From the NCBI GenBank assembly GCA_034112445.1, contig JAWUVI010000019.1, positions 62,001-126,000 on the forward strand: DNA of 64,000 nucleotides, in the 5' to 3' direction. Positions 27,010 to 35,667 of the stretch are shown here, piece by piece; position 1 is the first letter of the stretch, and every line of letters begins with the position of its first letter. The DNA is from Pelagadaptatus sp034112445 (GTDB lineage: Bacteria; Pseudomonadota; Gammaproteobacteria; Pseudomonadales; Cellvibrionaceae). The notes below the pieces were generated by a model that saw nothing but the letters and a program-made list of their open reading frames with translations, was not told where the DNA came from and made no database searches. The position numbers and the translations under genes were made by a program.

Positions 27010-28161
27010 ATGACAATACCTAATTTACAAACACAACTGCAACAACTGGTTGCCGCTCCGTCTGTCAGTAGTCACAGCCACAACTGGGACATGAGCAACC
27101 AAGCCGTCATTGAGCTACTAGAAAGTTGGCTGAGTGAGCTGGGTTTTAGTACTGAGATAATGTCGGTTCCCAGTAAGAGCGGCAAGCTCAAATTTAATTT
27201 AATCGCCACCCTTGGATCAGGCTCAGGCGGCCTGGTGTTGGCAGGACATACCGACACTGTCCCCTACGACGCAGACTTATGGCAATCAGATCCATTTCAG
27301 CTGACCGAAAAAAATAACCGTTGGTATGGTTTGGGCGCTACCGACATGAAGGGGTTTTTCCCCGTTGCCATTGAGGCCGCCAAAGCCTTTATTAATGCCG
27401 ACCTCAAGCAACCGCTTATTATTCTCGCTACCGCCGACGAAGAAAGTTCCATGAACGGTGCTCGCGCTTTAGCTGAATCAGGCAAGCCTAAAGCCCGCTA
27501 TGCCGTTATCGGAGAGCCCACTGGACTCAGGCCTATTCGGATGCACAAAGGCATTATGATGGAAGCGGTAACCGTTACCGGCAGCTCTGGCCATTCGTCC
27601 AACCCCGCACTAGGCAATAATGCGATGGAGTCTATGCACTCGGTCATATCAGGACTAATGGAGTTTCGCCAGCAACTGCAGCAACAATTCTCCAATCCAT
27701 TATTTACTGTCCCTACACCGACCTTAAATTTGGGCTGCATTCATGGTGGCGACAATCCCAACCGTATTTGTGGCCAGTGTGAATTACAATTTGATTTACG
27801 CGCATTACCCGGCATGAAGAACGAAGAACTGCGTGAAAAAATTGATAAGCAATTGCAACAGATCGCCGAGCAAACCCAAACCACGATTGAACGACGCACG
27901 TTGTTTGGCGGCGTACCGGCATTTGAACAGCAAGCCAATTCAGCACTTGTTAAAGCCGCTGAAAAACTGACTGGATACGATGCCGAGTGCGTTGCTTTTG
28001 CAACCGAAGCACCCTTTATGCAGCAACTCGGTATGCAAACCATCGTAATGGGACCCGGCTCAATCGACCAAGCACATCAACCCGACGAATTCATACCCTT
28101 GAATCAAATTCAACCGGCCGTTGATATCATCCGTCAATTGATTCGACAGTTTTGCCTATAG
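27010..28161 (+). CDS. argE: Acetylornithine deacetylase
   Basis: Zinc hydrolase of the M20/ArgE family, 383 residues, converting N-acetylornithine to ornithine in arginine synthesis. Metal and catalytic residues are visible: LAGHTDTVPYD (first His and catalytic Asp), GLGATDMKGFF (bridging Asp), ATADEESSMNGA (catalytic Glu pair) and VIGEPTG (Asp/Glu ligand). The final metal His lies in GPGSIDQAHQPDE. The dimerisation domain begins at GSSGHSSNP. It lies 133 nt upstream of argA in the same direction and is divergent from the thioredoxin-fold gene. Confidence 0.95.
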   Translation: MTIPNLQTQLQQLVAAPSVSSHSHNWDMSNQAVIELLESWLSELGFSTEIMSVPSKSGKLKFNLIATLGSGSGGLVLAGHTDTVPYDADLWQSDPFQLTEKNNRWYGLGATDMKGFFPVAIEAAKAFINADLKQPLIILATADEESSMNGARALAESGKPKARYAVIGEPTGLRPIRMHKGIMMEAVTVTGSSGHSSNPALGNNAMESMHSVISGLMEFRQQLQQQFSNPLFTVPTPTLNLGCIHGGDNPNRICGQCELQFDLRALPGMKNEELREKIDKQLQQIAEQTQTTIERRTLFGGVPAFEQQANSALVKAAEKLTGYDAECVAFATEAPFMQQLGMQTIVMGPGSIDQAHQPDEFIPLNQIQPAVDIIRQLIRQFCL

Positions 28162-28206
28162 CGCATAAACACCAGCGAAATAACTGGCCATAACCCATGC
28201 TTAGCC

Positions 28207-28275
28207 ATAGTATTTATGAATGTGAAACAATAGTATTTATGTGTGTGAAACAATAGTATTTATGAATGCGAAACA
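28207..28275. repeat. Three 23-bp tandem repeats in the argA leader
   Basis: Three contiguous 23-bp units (28207-28229, 28230-28252, 28253-28275), each starting ATAGTATTTATG and differing at one to three bases. They end 19 nt before the argA start. Each unit boundary creates a tiny reading frame ATG-xxx-G(T/C)G-AAA-CAA-stop, reading MNVKQ, MCVKQ and MNAKQ. Confidence 0.9.
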
Positions 28276-28294
28276 ATAATTAGAGGAAAATACA

Positions 28295-29605
28295 GTGAGC
28301 GTTAACAGTCAGGACTACGTTAAGTGGTTCCGTCACTCATCTCCGTACATTAATGCTCACAGGGAAAAAACCTTTGTCATTATGCTTCCCGGTGCCGCAC
28401 TCCAAGATAGTAACTTTATCGATATTATTCACGACATTGCCTTGTTGCATAGCCTTGGTATCAAACTGGTATTAGTACACGGTTCTCGTCCCCAAATTGA
28501 TTCTCGCTTAAAACAAAGTGATATTCACTCGACGCTTCACGGCTCATTGAGAATTACTGAAAAGCAGCACCTCAGTGAAATCATCCAAGCGATAGGAGAA
28601 GCCAAAACTCAAATAGAAGCGGCACTCTCAACCGGCCTGCCTAATTCGCCTATGCACGGCTCTAGCATCCGCTCATTTAGCGGCAATTTTATTGCCGCTA
28701 AACCTTGGGGGGTTGTTGATGGTATTGATCTACAGCACACAGGTAAGGTTCGAAAAGTAGATACCGCGGCCCTGGGGATGATACTCAACAATAAAGCCAT
28801 CGCCCTCGTGTCACCTTTAGGTTACTCGCCGACTGGCGAAGTATTCAATTTATCGTTTATTGATGTAGCTACTGAAATAGCGTCAAGCCTGCAAGCCGAC
28901 AAACTGATTGCCTACACCGCCGACAATGGTTTTTGTAATCAACAGAGTAATTTATTACGGCAGCTTACGTTGCAAGAATGCGCCGCACAATTATCATTGC
29001 TCGATGCCAGCCATGAACACTCGCAATCACTGCAAGCGTGCTTCGAGGCGTGTAAAAATGGGGTTAACCGCGCCCACATGATCAGCTATAAAACCGATGG
29101 CGCGCTACTCCAAGAACTCTTTACTCGTGACGGCTCTGGCACACTAGTACACAATGATACTTATGAAACCATTCGTGCCGCTACAATAAATGATGTGGGT
29201 GGGATCTTAGAGTTAATAGAGCCTCTAGAGAAACAAGGCGTGCTTGTAAGACGTTCACGTGAATTGCTCGAAAGTGAAATAAACCAATTTACCGTTATGG
29301 AAATGGACGGCACCATAGTTGCCTGCGCAGCCTTGTACATACACGCTAACAACGCTGAGCTGGCATGCGTGGCAACCCATCTTGACTATCAAAAAGGTGG
29401 AAGAGCTGCGACCCTATTACGAGCTATTGAGCAACAAGCCATATATCAGGGAGTTACTCAGCTGTTTGTTTTAACCACCCAAACAGCGCATTGGTTTATG
29501 GAACAAGGTTTTCAAGAAGCTAATTTGGATCAATTACCTGAGAGCAAAAAAGATCTTTATAACTTCCAAAGAAACTCAAAGATCTTCACTAAAGCGCTAA
29601 GTTAA
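28295..29605 (+). CDS. argA: N-acetylglutamate synthase
   Basis: First enzyme of arginine synthesis: it acetylates glutamate with acetyl-CoA and is normally feedback-inhibited by arginine. Of 436 residues, the N-terminal amino-acid-kinase-like domain (FVIMLPGAALQD, LVLVHGSRPQID) senses arginine. The C-terminal GNAT domain begins around residue 290 with TIRAATINDVGGILELIEPLE and contains CVATHLDYQKGGRAATLL. The GTG start at 28295 has AGAGG eight bases upstream, just after a three-copy tandem repeat in the leader. Its stop overlaps the convergent DUF962 gene. Confidence 0.95.
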   Translation: MSVNSQDYVKWFRHSSPYINAHREKTFVIMLPGAALQDSNFIDIIHDIALLHSLGIKLVLVHGSRPQIDSRLKQSDIHSTLHGSLRITEKQHLSEIIQAIGEAKTQIEAALSTGLPNSPMHGSSIRSFSGNFIAAKPWGVVDGIDLQHTGKVRKVDTAALGMILNNKAIALVSPLGYSPTGEVFNLSFIDVATEIASSLQADKLIAYTADNGFCNQQSNLLRQLTLQECAAQLSLLDASHEHSQSLQACFEACKNGVNRAHMISYKTDGALLQELFTRDGSGTLVHNDTYETIRAATINDVGGILELIEPLEKQGVLVRRSRELLESEINQFTVMEMDGTIVACAALYIHANNAELACVATHLDYQKGGRAATLLRAIEQQAIYQGVTQLFVLTTQTAHWFMEQGFQEANLDQLPESKKDLYNFQRNSKIFTKALS

Positions 29606-29907
29606 AACTTAATTTTACCCGTCAGAATATCTTTATACATGACCCAGTCTGCCGCCAAACTATAAAACGGGTACTGAAACGTAGCCGGTTTATTTTTTTC
29701 AAACACAAAATGCCCCACCCACGCAAAGCCATAGCCAATTACTGGCAATAACCACAAATACACCAATTGCGAACTAAAAATGGCAAAAGCCGTGACCAAC
29801 ATCACCAATGTAGTGCCGATAAAATGCAATCGACGGCACGTTATGTCGCTGTGCTCACCCAGGTAAAAAGGATAAAACTCTTCAAACGAATTGTATTCGG
29901 TGCTCAT
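29602..29907 (-). CDS. DUF962/Mpo1-like membrane protein
   Basis: Small integral membrane protein of 101 residues in the DUF962 (Mpo1/YGL010w-like) family. The yeast member is a dioxygenase of fatty-acid alpha-oxidation. FEEFYPFYLGEHSDITCRRLHFIG carries the family's conserved histidine, and WVGHFVFEKNKPATFQYP is the second conserved stretch with a His. Three hydrophobic segments are seen. GAGAG lies six bases before the ATG. Enzymatic activity in this organism is not established. Confidence 0.8.
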   Translation of the reverse strand: MSTEYNSFEEFYPFYLGEHSDITCRRLHFIGTTLVMLVTAFAIFSSQLVYLWLLPVIGYGFAWVGHFVFEKNKPATFQYPFYSLAADWVMYKDILTGKIKF

Positions 29908-29989
29908 AATAATCTCTCAATAGTTTTATATCTCGTCATTTTGTGCAAATTATAACATGTGGCTTTCTATAGGATATATTCAAGAATTG

Positions 29990-30409
29990 TTAACTCACCA
30001 TGAGTTTAAATCCAAGATACACAGTCATCACGATGATAGTGAACACGCCCACTAGAAATATTTTCATGCGATTTGGCACGAAATTACTGCCTATATGTAC
30101 ATAAGCATGGCCGAGACGACTTACAGCAAACACCCAAGCCAAACCAATCAACACGCTATCTACCAAGCCCGCACTAAAGGCCATTAAACATAAGGTATAA
30201 AACAATACTGGAATTTGAAATTGATTCGCGATGTTATTTGAGGCCAGCACAACATCAACCGGCCACGCCTGGTTATTTAAGGCCGCCGCCTCTCGATCAA
30301 CCGTCCCGCCTGCAACCGCAGATTTCTTGCGCTTAGCAAGAACGATAAACACCGCTAACGTTAATAAAACTTGCAGTAAAACTGGAATTAAAATCATTTT
30401 TTCACTCAT
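29990..30409 (-). CDS. MAPEG family membrane protein
   Basis: Predicted integral membrane protein of 139 residues in the MAPEG family (membrane-associated proteins in eicosanoid and glutathione metabolism). There are about four membrane helices. The conserved segment NNIANQFQIPVLFYTLCLM is the bacterial MAPEG signature, and SRLGHAYVHIGSNFVPNR follows with the second. The ATG at 30409 (MSEKMILIPVLL) is chosen for its AGGAAA site; a longer frame upstream lacks one. It is divergent from dbpA with about 130 nt between starts. Confidence 0.8.
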   Translation of the reverse strand: MSEKMILIPVLLQVLLTLAVFIVLAKRKKSAVAGGTVDREAAALNNQAWPVDVVLASNNIANQFQIPVLFYTLCLMAFSAGLVDSVLIGLAWVFAVSRLGHAYVHIGSNFVPNRMKIFLVGVFTIIVMTVYLGFKLMVS

Positions 30410-30541
30410 GCTCGCTTTCCTGTTGTTTGAATTTATCTGTAATTCAGATTTTTCCACGCCCATACAGAATAATAGAATTCTCATAAGCTGCCATGTGGTA
30501 ATATGACTATCTTCTTTCGAATCACATAAAAGACCCCAATC

Positions 30542-31942
30542 ATGTCCCAGCAAAACTCTTCAGATAATTTTTCATCGCTTAACCTACAGCCTGAACTACT
30601 CAAAAACTTAGAGTCGCTGGGATATAAAGAAATGACCCCCATTCAGGCTCAAAGTCTCCCGGTAACGCTTGCCGGTCAAGATATTATTGCTCAAGCTAAA
30701 ACCGGTTCAGGTAAAACCGCCGCCTTTGGTTTGAGCGTCTTACACAATCTCAACGTTAAAAAATTCCGTGTCCAAGCCTTAGTACTTTGCCCAACCCGTG
30801 AACTGGCTGACCAAGTCGCTAAAGAGTTACGTCGACTGGCACGCTCAATTCACAACATTAAAATTCTTACCTTGTGTGGCGGTATGTCATTCGGCCCACA
30901 AGTTGGCTCATTAGAGCACGGCGCACACATAGTGGTTGGTACCCCTGGGCGAATTGAAGAGCACCTACGTAAAAACAACCTAAATCTCGACAATCTCAAC
31001 ACCTTAGTTTTTGATGAAGCCGACCGCATGCTCGACATGGGCTTTCAACAGTCCATTGACGATATCGTTAGCTATGCTCCCAAACAACGCCAAACGTTGT
31101 TATTTAGTGCAACTTACCCTGCAGAAATATCCAAAATCAGCCAGCGCTATTTAAACAATCCTGCGGATATTAGAGTTGAATCAAGTCACTCACACGAGAC
31201 CATCAGCCAGCACTTTTACGAAGTGGCGAACAATGAAGAGCGCCTAACCGCTATTCGCTTGTTACTGCTAGATCGTAACCCTAAATCCACGGTTATATTT
31301 TGTAACACCAAACGTGAAACCCAAGAAATAGCCGATGGTTTACGTGATTTTGGCTTTGCCGCATTGGCACTCAATGGAGATTTAGAGCAAAAACAACGAG
31401 ACCAAATTTTGGTGCGCTTTTCAAATAAAAGCGCGGCAGTATTGGTAGCTACCGATGTCGCTGCACGTGGTCTGGATATTGATTCGCTCGATGCCGTTAT
31501 TAATTACCAAGCATCGCGCGAACTCGAAGTTCATACGCATCGTATTGGCCGCACTGGCCGCGCTGGAAACAAAGGCTTTGCTGGCACCCTCTTCACCACC
31601 AAAGAAAAATATAAAATCGGGCTATTAGAAGACTATCTAAACATCAGTATAACTCCTGAAGCCCTACCTAATATCGACACCTTAGAGCAAATACCTTATC
31701 AACCGGAGATGGTGACGTTTCAAATTGATGGAGGAAAGAAACAAAAAGTACGGCCTGGGGATATTCTAGGAGCATTAACTGGAGCTAATGGGATTCCCGG
31801 CGATCATGTAGGGAAAATCAATGTATTCGACTTTAGCGCCTATGTCGCGGTTAACAAAAAGTCCGCAAGAATCGCGCTGCAAAAGCTGACTGACGGCAAA
31901 CTAAAAGGCCGATCTTTTCGTTCTCGCCAAATTCGCGGCTAG
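30542..31942 (+). CDS. dbpA: ATP-dependent RNA helicase DbpA
   Basis: DEAD-box helicase of 466 residues acting in 50S ribosome assembly on 23S rRNA helix 92. The Q motif is MTPIQAQSLP, motif I is AKTGSGKTAAFG and motif II is VFDEADRMLDMGF. Motif III is SAT; ATDVAARGLDI and HRIGRTGRAG are motifs V-VI. The C-terminal DbpA RNA-binding domain is recognisable from the GDILGALTG and KINVFDFSAYVAV segments, which separates it from RhlE/SrmB. Single gene, convergent with a small unknown gene 3 nt away. Confidence 0.94.
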   Translation: MSQQNSSDNFSSLNLQPELLKNLESLGYKEMTPIQAQSLPVTLAGQDIIAQAKTGSGKTAAFGLSVLHNLNVKKFRVQALVLCPTRELADQVAKELRRLARSIHNIKILTLCGGMSFGPQVGSLEHGAHIVVGTPGRIEEHLRKNNLNLDNLNTLVFDEADRMLDMGFQQSIDDIVSYAPKQRQTLLFSATYPAEISKISQRYLNNPADIRVESSHSHETISQHFYEVANNEERLTAIRLLLLDRNPKSTVIFCNTKRETQEIADGLRDFGFAALALNGDLEQKQRDQILVRFSNKSAAVLVATDVAARGLDIDSLDAVINYQASRELEVHTHRIGRTGRAGNKGFAGTLFTTKEKYKIGLLEDYLNISITPEALPNIDTLEQIPYQPEMVTFQIDGGKKQKVRPGDILGALTGANGIPGDHVGKINVFDFSAYVAVNKKSARIALQKLTDGKLKGRSFRSRQIRG

Positions 31943-31945
31943 GAT

Positions 31946-32278
31946 TTAAAGGTTATCTAGAGCTTCGTTTGAGTCAAAATGAGACAGAAGTAATAGGCTG
32001 TCTTCAGCTTCGCCTTCACAGACAATGATAGTAGACTGCTTGACCCAATTGCCCATTGCGGAATCACCCAAAACGCCGTTTTGAATATCTTGCCAAAGCA
32101 CCGGCAACTCTTCCGTAAATAGATTCAAGGAAATACGCTCTGGGTGAGCATCATCGCGATCAACTTCAGGGTAGCGACCTACCGATTTTACCAAGCGGAT
32201 TAAATCATCGCTGGTAAAGCTGGCATTACCTCCAGCAGTCGTTGCTTGCGGTTGTAACTGAATACTTAAACACTTCAT
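31946..32278 (-). CDS. Conserved hypothetical protein, ~110 aa
   Basis: A soluble protein of 110 residues that I do not assign to a named family. No signal peptide, membrane segment or obvious metal site is seen; it contains a central SLNLFTEELPVLWQDIQ segment and an acidic C-terminus. The ATG at 32278 is preferred; a TTG three codons earlier is closer to the AGAGG site, so the start is uncertain by three codons. It is encoded convergently with dbpA and follows an inverted repeat at 32336-32369. Confidence 0.6.
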   Translation of the reverse strand: MKCLSIQLQPQATTAGGNASFTSDDLIRLVKSVGRYPEVDRDDAHPERISLNLFTEELPVLWQDIQNGVLGDSAMGNWVKQSTIIVCEGEAEDSLLLLSHFDSNEALDNL

Positions 32279-32335
32279 ACTAGCCAAAAGCCTCTAGTCT
32301 TTATGGGGAAAACCAAACGGGGCTAGTATAAGCTC

Positions 32336-32369
32336 GTTCTTAAGGAGATGTTAGGGCTCACTTAAGAAC
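32336..32369. repeat. Perfect 9-bp inverted repeat, 16-nt loop
   Basis: GTTCTTAAG (32336-32344) and CTTAAGAAC (32361-32369) are perfect inverted copies. They lie between the SDR stop and the start of the 31946-32278 gene. No T-run follows on either strand, so a terminator is doubtful; an operator or RNA hairpin is possible. Confidence 0.6.
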
Positions 32370-32388
32370 AAACCCGCACCACACTAGG

Positions 32389-33213
32389 TTACTTTTTTTC
32401 CATTTTATTTAAGACCGACACGACAATCCTATCGACAACACCATTCATAACAAAATCAGGTAAATAACGGTTGGTAAAATAGGTAATCTTTGCCTTAAGC
32501 CCAGGGACGATGATCAATTTACCGGCATCCAACCCAGATAAAATCCCACTAATTGCGGTATCAATATCAAGCGTTCCAGCGAGGTCTTTTAAGGTTCGAG
32601 AAACAGGATGCATATTTTTCGCTTCTTCAGTCACCATGGGCGTATCCACTTCAGGCGGACAAATCATACTGACTTCAATACCTTTAGGCTTAAGCTCTAA
32701 ACGCAAAACCCTACCCAAGCCAATCACTGAAAATTTAGACGCGCTGTAGGCTGCATAGGAATAATTAGCTGTAAAGCCAGCCATTGAAGCGACAAGCGCT
32801 AACCGTGCGCCGCTTTCCATATGCGGCACAACCGCAGCAGCAAAGTTGCGCGAGCCAAATAAATTGACCTGAACCACCAACTCAAAATCTGCTTGAGATT
32901 GCACATCAAACGGGTCAGCACGCTGGATACCCGCGCAGTTAATTGCTAGTTCAGGTTTACCTACTGCCGCAACAGCCTTACCTACCGCTTCGTTTAGAGC
33001 TTCAGCCTCGGTGACACTAACAACGTAGGCCTGCACTTGCTGCCCAGAATTACTGGCCGCAGCTTGTAATTCTTGTAGCACTTCATCATTTATCGCCATA
33101 TCAAAAATAGCGACACTAGCACCTCGGCTAATGTACTCGCTTGCCAGTGCTTTTCCTAAACCGCTCATGCCACCGGTTATAAATGCCGTACGTGGTTTCC
33201 GTGTATCGATCAT
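32389..33213 (-). CDS. Short-chain dehydrogenase/reductase (SDR)
   Basis: NAD(P)-dependent oxidoreductase of 274 residues. The N-terminal TGGMSGLGKALA is the nucleotide-binding TGxxxGxG loop, NCAGIQ matches NNAG, and the catalytic Ser/Tyr/Lys lie in VASMAGFTANYSYAAYSASKF. The C-terminal part has an EVDTPM stretch typical of classical SDRs acting on hydrophobic substrates. AAGGA lies six bases before the ATG. It is 29 nt downstream of an epimerase-type SDR in the same direction, so the two may be one operon. Substrate unknown. Confidence 0.87.
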   Translation of the reverse strand: MIDTRKPRTAFITGGMSGLGKALASEYISRGASVAIFDMAINDEVLQELQAAASNSGQQVQAYVVSVTEAEALNEAVGKAVAAVGKPELAINCAGIQRADPFDVQSQADFELVVQVNLFGSRNFAAAVVPHMESGARLALVASMAGFTANYSYAAYSASKFSVIGLGRVLRLELKPKGIEVSMICPPEVDTPMVTEEAKNMHPVSRTLKDLAGTLDIDTAISGILSGLDAGKLIIVPGLKAKITYFTNRYLPDFVMNGVVDRIVVSVLNKMEKK

Positions 33214-33242
33214 AATATTTCCTTTAACTGCTTCTGTTTAAA

Positions 33243-34217
33243 TTAAATCATGCCTTCATTACGCAGCCATTCTTCACTTCGACGCATACCTTCATCAAGA
33301 TTGACTTCAGGTTTATAACCCAATATTTCCGTTGCTTTTGCGTGGCTGTAATCAGCATTCGGACGGCTCAGCATTTTCATTGTGAGAGGGTTAATGTCCG
33401 TTGTTTTCCCAAGCAGATGAAAACCTTTTTCGTAGGCCGCTGTGGCCATAATGACTAATTTACTTGGTAAAGTAGGCACCTTTTTAATACCGATCATTTC
33501 TGCCAAGCGACCAAAATATTCAGAATTAGTCACTTCACCAAAGCCTGATATTATGAATATCTGCCCTGAAGATTCCGGCTTAGTCAGGGCCAGATAAACA
33601 CCATTAATTAAATCATCTATATAGACAGGTCCGAACATGCCTTCTTTAGGCACTACAAATGATTTTTTCTTTAACTCTGCTATCGGAAACACCACCCAAG
33701 GCTTTGAACCTGGACCATAAACATCCGCGGGACGAACGATACACGTGTCGATTTTACCCATCGTATGGTAATTCAAAACAACGTGCTCACTGGCAATCTT
33801 AGTATCACGATAAGGCTGCCCACAGGCTTTTAATGGTAAATTTTCATTCATCGTTGTGGTGTGCTCAAAGCCCATTGCTGCCACAGACGAGAGATGCAAA
33901 AAGCGTTTTGTCTTTTTTGAGTTTGCCGCCGCATCTAGTACCACTTGGGTGCCCAATACGTTTACATTCCAAGTATCATCGGCACTTAGCGCGTTAGAAA
34001 CTACTGCCGCGGTATGCACAACAGCGTCACATTCATTAAGCATGGCTTCCCATTTTTCTACGGCCATTAAGTCAGCAGCAATTACGTTGCGATCTGCATC
34101 GGCTTGAAAATCAATACCACAGGTTTCAACGCCTGTTTCGTTCAACTTCTTCTCCAGCTGACGTCCGATAAAACCATTGGCACCAGTAATAAATACTTTT
34201 TTGATAGTAACTTTCAT
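33243..34217 (-). CDS. Extended SDR: NAD-dependent epimerase/dehydratase family
   Basis: About 324 residues with start at 34217 (MKVTIKKVFITGANGFIGRQL), the expected N-terminal TGxxGxxG fold; an upstream in-frame extension is not family-like. VVHTAAVVSN, LSSVAAMG and the catalytic YRDTKIASE follow. VRPADVYGPG and PVYIDDLINGVYLAL are typical of 3-beta-HSD/epimerase-like extended SDRs. The downstream classical SDR suggests a shared pathway on a steroid- or lipid-like alcohol, or a sugar. The substrate cannot be set from sequence. Confidence 0.82.
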   Translation of the reverse strand: MKVTIKKVFITGANGFIGRQLEKKLNETGVETCGIDFQADADRNVIAADLMAVEKWEAMLNECDAVVHTAAVVSNALSADDTWNVNVLGTQVVLDAAANSKKTKRFLHLSSVAAMGFEHTTTMNENLPLKACGQPYRDTKIASEHVVLNYHTMGKIDTCIVRPADVYGPGSKPWVVFPIAELKKKSFVVPKEGMFGPVYIDDLINGVYLALTKPESSGQIFIISGFGEVTNSEYFGRLAEMIGIKKVPTLPSKLVIMATAAYEKGFHLLGKTTDINPLTMKMLSRPNADYSHAKATEILGYKPEVNLDEGMRRSEEWLRNEGMI

Positions 34218-34335
34218 AGAACACCTATTTATATGTTTGTTTGTAGGGCAGCGATAAACGCTGCTCTTGCCATGACTAGGGTTGATAATTCGCATCAACA
34301 CACATTAAGGATGAGAAGATTTCGAACCTACAGAA

Positions 34336-34896
34336 TTACTTCTGCCGAATTAACTGGTTGGTATCCGTATGCTCAAAAGTTTTTCCATAAATATCCAACA
34401 TGATGGTTTGAGAGTACTCCAACCGGTCGCCATTAATCGTGGCACGATATTCAAAATTTGTGGTCTTGGCATTATCGCGCATAAAGGGAGCCTGAACGAT
34501 TTGCCAATCCTTGTCATCAATACTGGCAGAAACCGCTAATACAAGATCTCCATTTTCGGTTTTTTTACCAGAGCAATACCCTCCTGCAATCACACTAACC
34601 GCACGTGGAATAGTCACCGAACACATGATGGTTTTATTCTCACAGTCCCACATCCAATAGCCTGTTTGGTCATGTATGGTGTCATCGTCTATTTCGCTTT
34701 GAACTTGCTGACGATAATGTAATACACACAAATTTTGCTGTTCAGCATTGGTTACATCGCCAACTTCAGAAAAGGTAATAGTCTCCCTATATGGCGTTTT
34801 TTCTGATCCATCAGGTTCAGGAGCCACATCACTGCCCTTATTGCCTTGCCATGTGCCAATCAGCGTCGCTAATGGCCCGTAATAACAATCATTCAT
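34336..34896 (-). CDS. Nitrobindin-like (FABP/heme-binding beta-barrel) protein
   Basis: About 186 residues, beginning at ATG 34896 after GGAG (eight-base spacing); a GTG start 21 bases upstream has less support. GPLATLIGTWQGNKGSDVAP is the GTWxGxG opening of the heme-binding beta-barrel/THAP4-nitrobindin family. FEYRATINGDRLEYSQTIML with the closing strand is also typical. The proximal heme histidine near the C-terminus may be in KTFEHTDTNQL. Cytoplasmic; role unknown, possibly heme or fatty-acid binding. Confidence 0.68.
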   Translation of the reverse strand: MNDCYYGPLATLIGTWQGNKGSDVAPEPDGSEKTPYRETITFSEVGDVTNAEQQNLCVLHYRQQVQSEIDDDTIHDQTGYWMWDCENKTIMCSVTIPRAVSVIAGGYCSGKKTENGDLVLAVSASIDDKDWQIVQAPFMRDNAKTTNFEYRATINGDRLEYSQTIMLDIYGKTFEHTDTNQLIRQK

Positions 34897-34917
34897 ACTG
34901 ATTTCTCCAGCAAACAC

Positions 34918-35190
34918 TTATGCTTTATACAAAGTCAGTGCGCCAATAATAATAAACCCCGCACCCGCCAAATAGTGAAGAAATTTCTCATTAATGTATT
35001 GTGATAAAAAACTACCTGCCAGAACACCTACCGCAGAGGCAACCACCAAAGCCAACGACGCAGCAAAGAATACCGTGTATTTGTTGACGTCTTTATCCGC
35101 CGCAAACAGCATAGTAGCCAATTGAGTTTTATCACCCAGCTCTGCAATAAAAACTGAGAGCGCAATTGTTAAGAATATCTTCCAATCCAC
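34918..35190 (-). CDS. Single-repeat UPF0016/GDT1 family membrane protein
   Basis: A 90-residue membrane protein of the UPF0016 (TMEM165/Gdt1) cation transporter family, linked to Mn2+/Ca2+ export. The start is GTG at 35190 with AAGGA eight bases upstream. The diagnostic E-x-G-D-K-T motif reads AELGDKTQLATMLFA. Most bacterial members have two such repeats in about 190 residues; this one has a single repeat with three helices. It must therefore oligomerise or pair with another half. No yybP-ykoY-like Mn riboswitch was recognised upstream. Confidence 0.8.
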   Translation of the reverse strand: MDWKIFLTIALSVFIAELGDKTQLATMLFAADKDVNKYTVFFAASLALVVASAVGVLAGSFLSQYINEKFLHYLAGAGFIIIGALTLYKA

Positions 35191-35231
35191 TATTACATTC
35201 CTTTTTAACCCGTAAACACTAAAATTTTTAC

Positions 35232-35261
35232 AAAAAAAAGGGCAAACCCTTAGGTTTACCC
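35232..35261 (-). terminator. Intrinsic terminator of the cold-shock gene
   Basis: Reading the - strand, GGGTAAACC and GGTTTGCCC form a 9-bp stem (35253-35261 with 35240-35248) with a 4-nt loop. An eight-T tract follows. It lies 45 nt after the cold-shock gene stop. Confidence 0.92.
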
Positions 35262-35305
35262 TTTCCAAAACTGTGTATTGCTACACAATCTTTCCAAGCT
35301 ATCGC

Positions 35306-35512
35306 TTAAACTGCAACGATGTTTTCAGCTTGAGGACCTTTTTGGCCTTGAGTTACAGTGAACTCAACTTTTTGACCTTCAGCTAAGGTTTTGAAACCTT
35401 CGCTTTGGATAGCACTGAAGTGTGCAAAAACGTCTGGGCCAGATTCTTGCTCGATAAAGCCAAAACCTTTAGATTCGTTAAACCATTTAACTGTTCCAGT
35501 AACTGTAGACAT
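35306..35512 (-). CDS. cspA: CspA-family cold-shock protein
   Basis: A 68-residue OB-fold RNA chaperone. The nucleic-acid-binding motifs RNP1 (KGFGFIEQ) and RNP2 (DVFAHFSAI) are intact, as are GTVKWFNESKG and the C-terminal GPQAENIVAV. Several csp paralogs are usual in such genomes, so the exact letter is uncertain. It has its own promoter, a leader of about 150 nt and an intrinsic terminator, so it is monocistronic. A long leader is the hallmark of cold-inducible csp genes, whose mRNA refolds at low temperature. Confidence 0.93.
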   Translation of the reverse strand: MSTVTGTVKWFNESKGFGFIEQESGPDVFAHFSAIQSEGFKTLAEGQKVEFTVTQGQKGPQAENIVAV

Positions 35513-35661
35513 AATAATACCTGTAATATTTAAGATTAAAAAAGTGCCCTAATGGGCTTAAATAGCAGAAAAATAAACTGATATTTAAAAACTACAGAAC
35601 GAGGAATTATGACTAAAACAACGAAATGGAGAATGTAAACATATATCTTTTCTAGCTAACG
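35513..35661 (-). promoter_or_regulatory. Long 5' leader of the cold-shock gene
   Basis: About 149 untranslated bases lie between the predicted transcription start (near 35661) and the ATG. This is AT-rich with several possible hairpins. The length matches cspA-type thermosensing leaders. The rest of the gap to 35822 holds the promoter and nothing else seen. Confidence 0.65.
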
Positions 35662-35667
35662 GACGGC

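Noticed and set aside
28207..28275. CRISPR-like direct repeats
   Set aside because: Units are contiguous with no spacers, and no cas gene is present. The same holds for the other tandem arrays.
28207..28275. ArgR (ARG box) operators in the argA leader
   Set aside because: The units contain TATGAATG-like fragments but not the paired inverted ARG box, so the assignment is unsupported.
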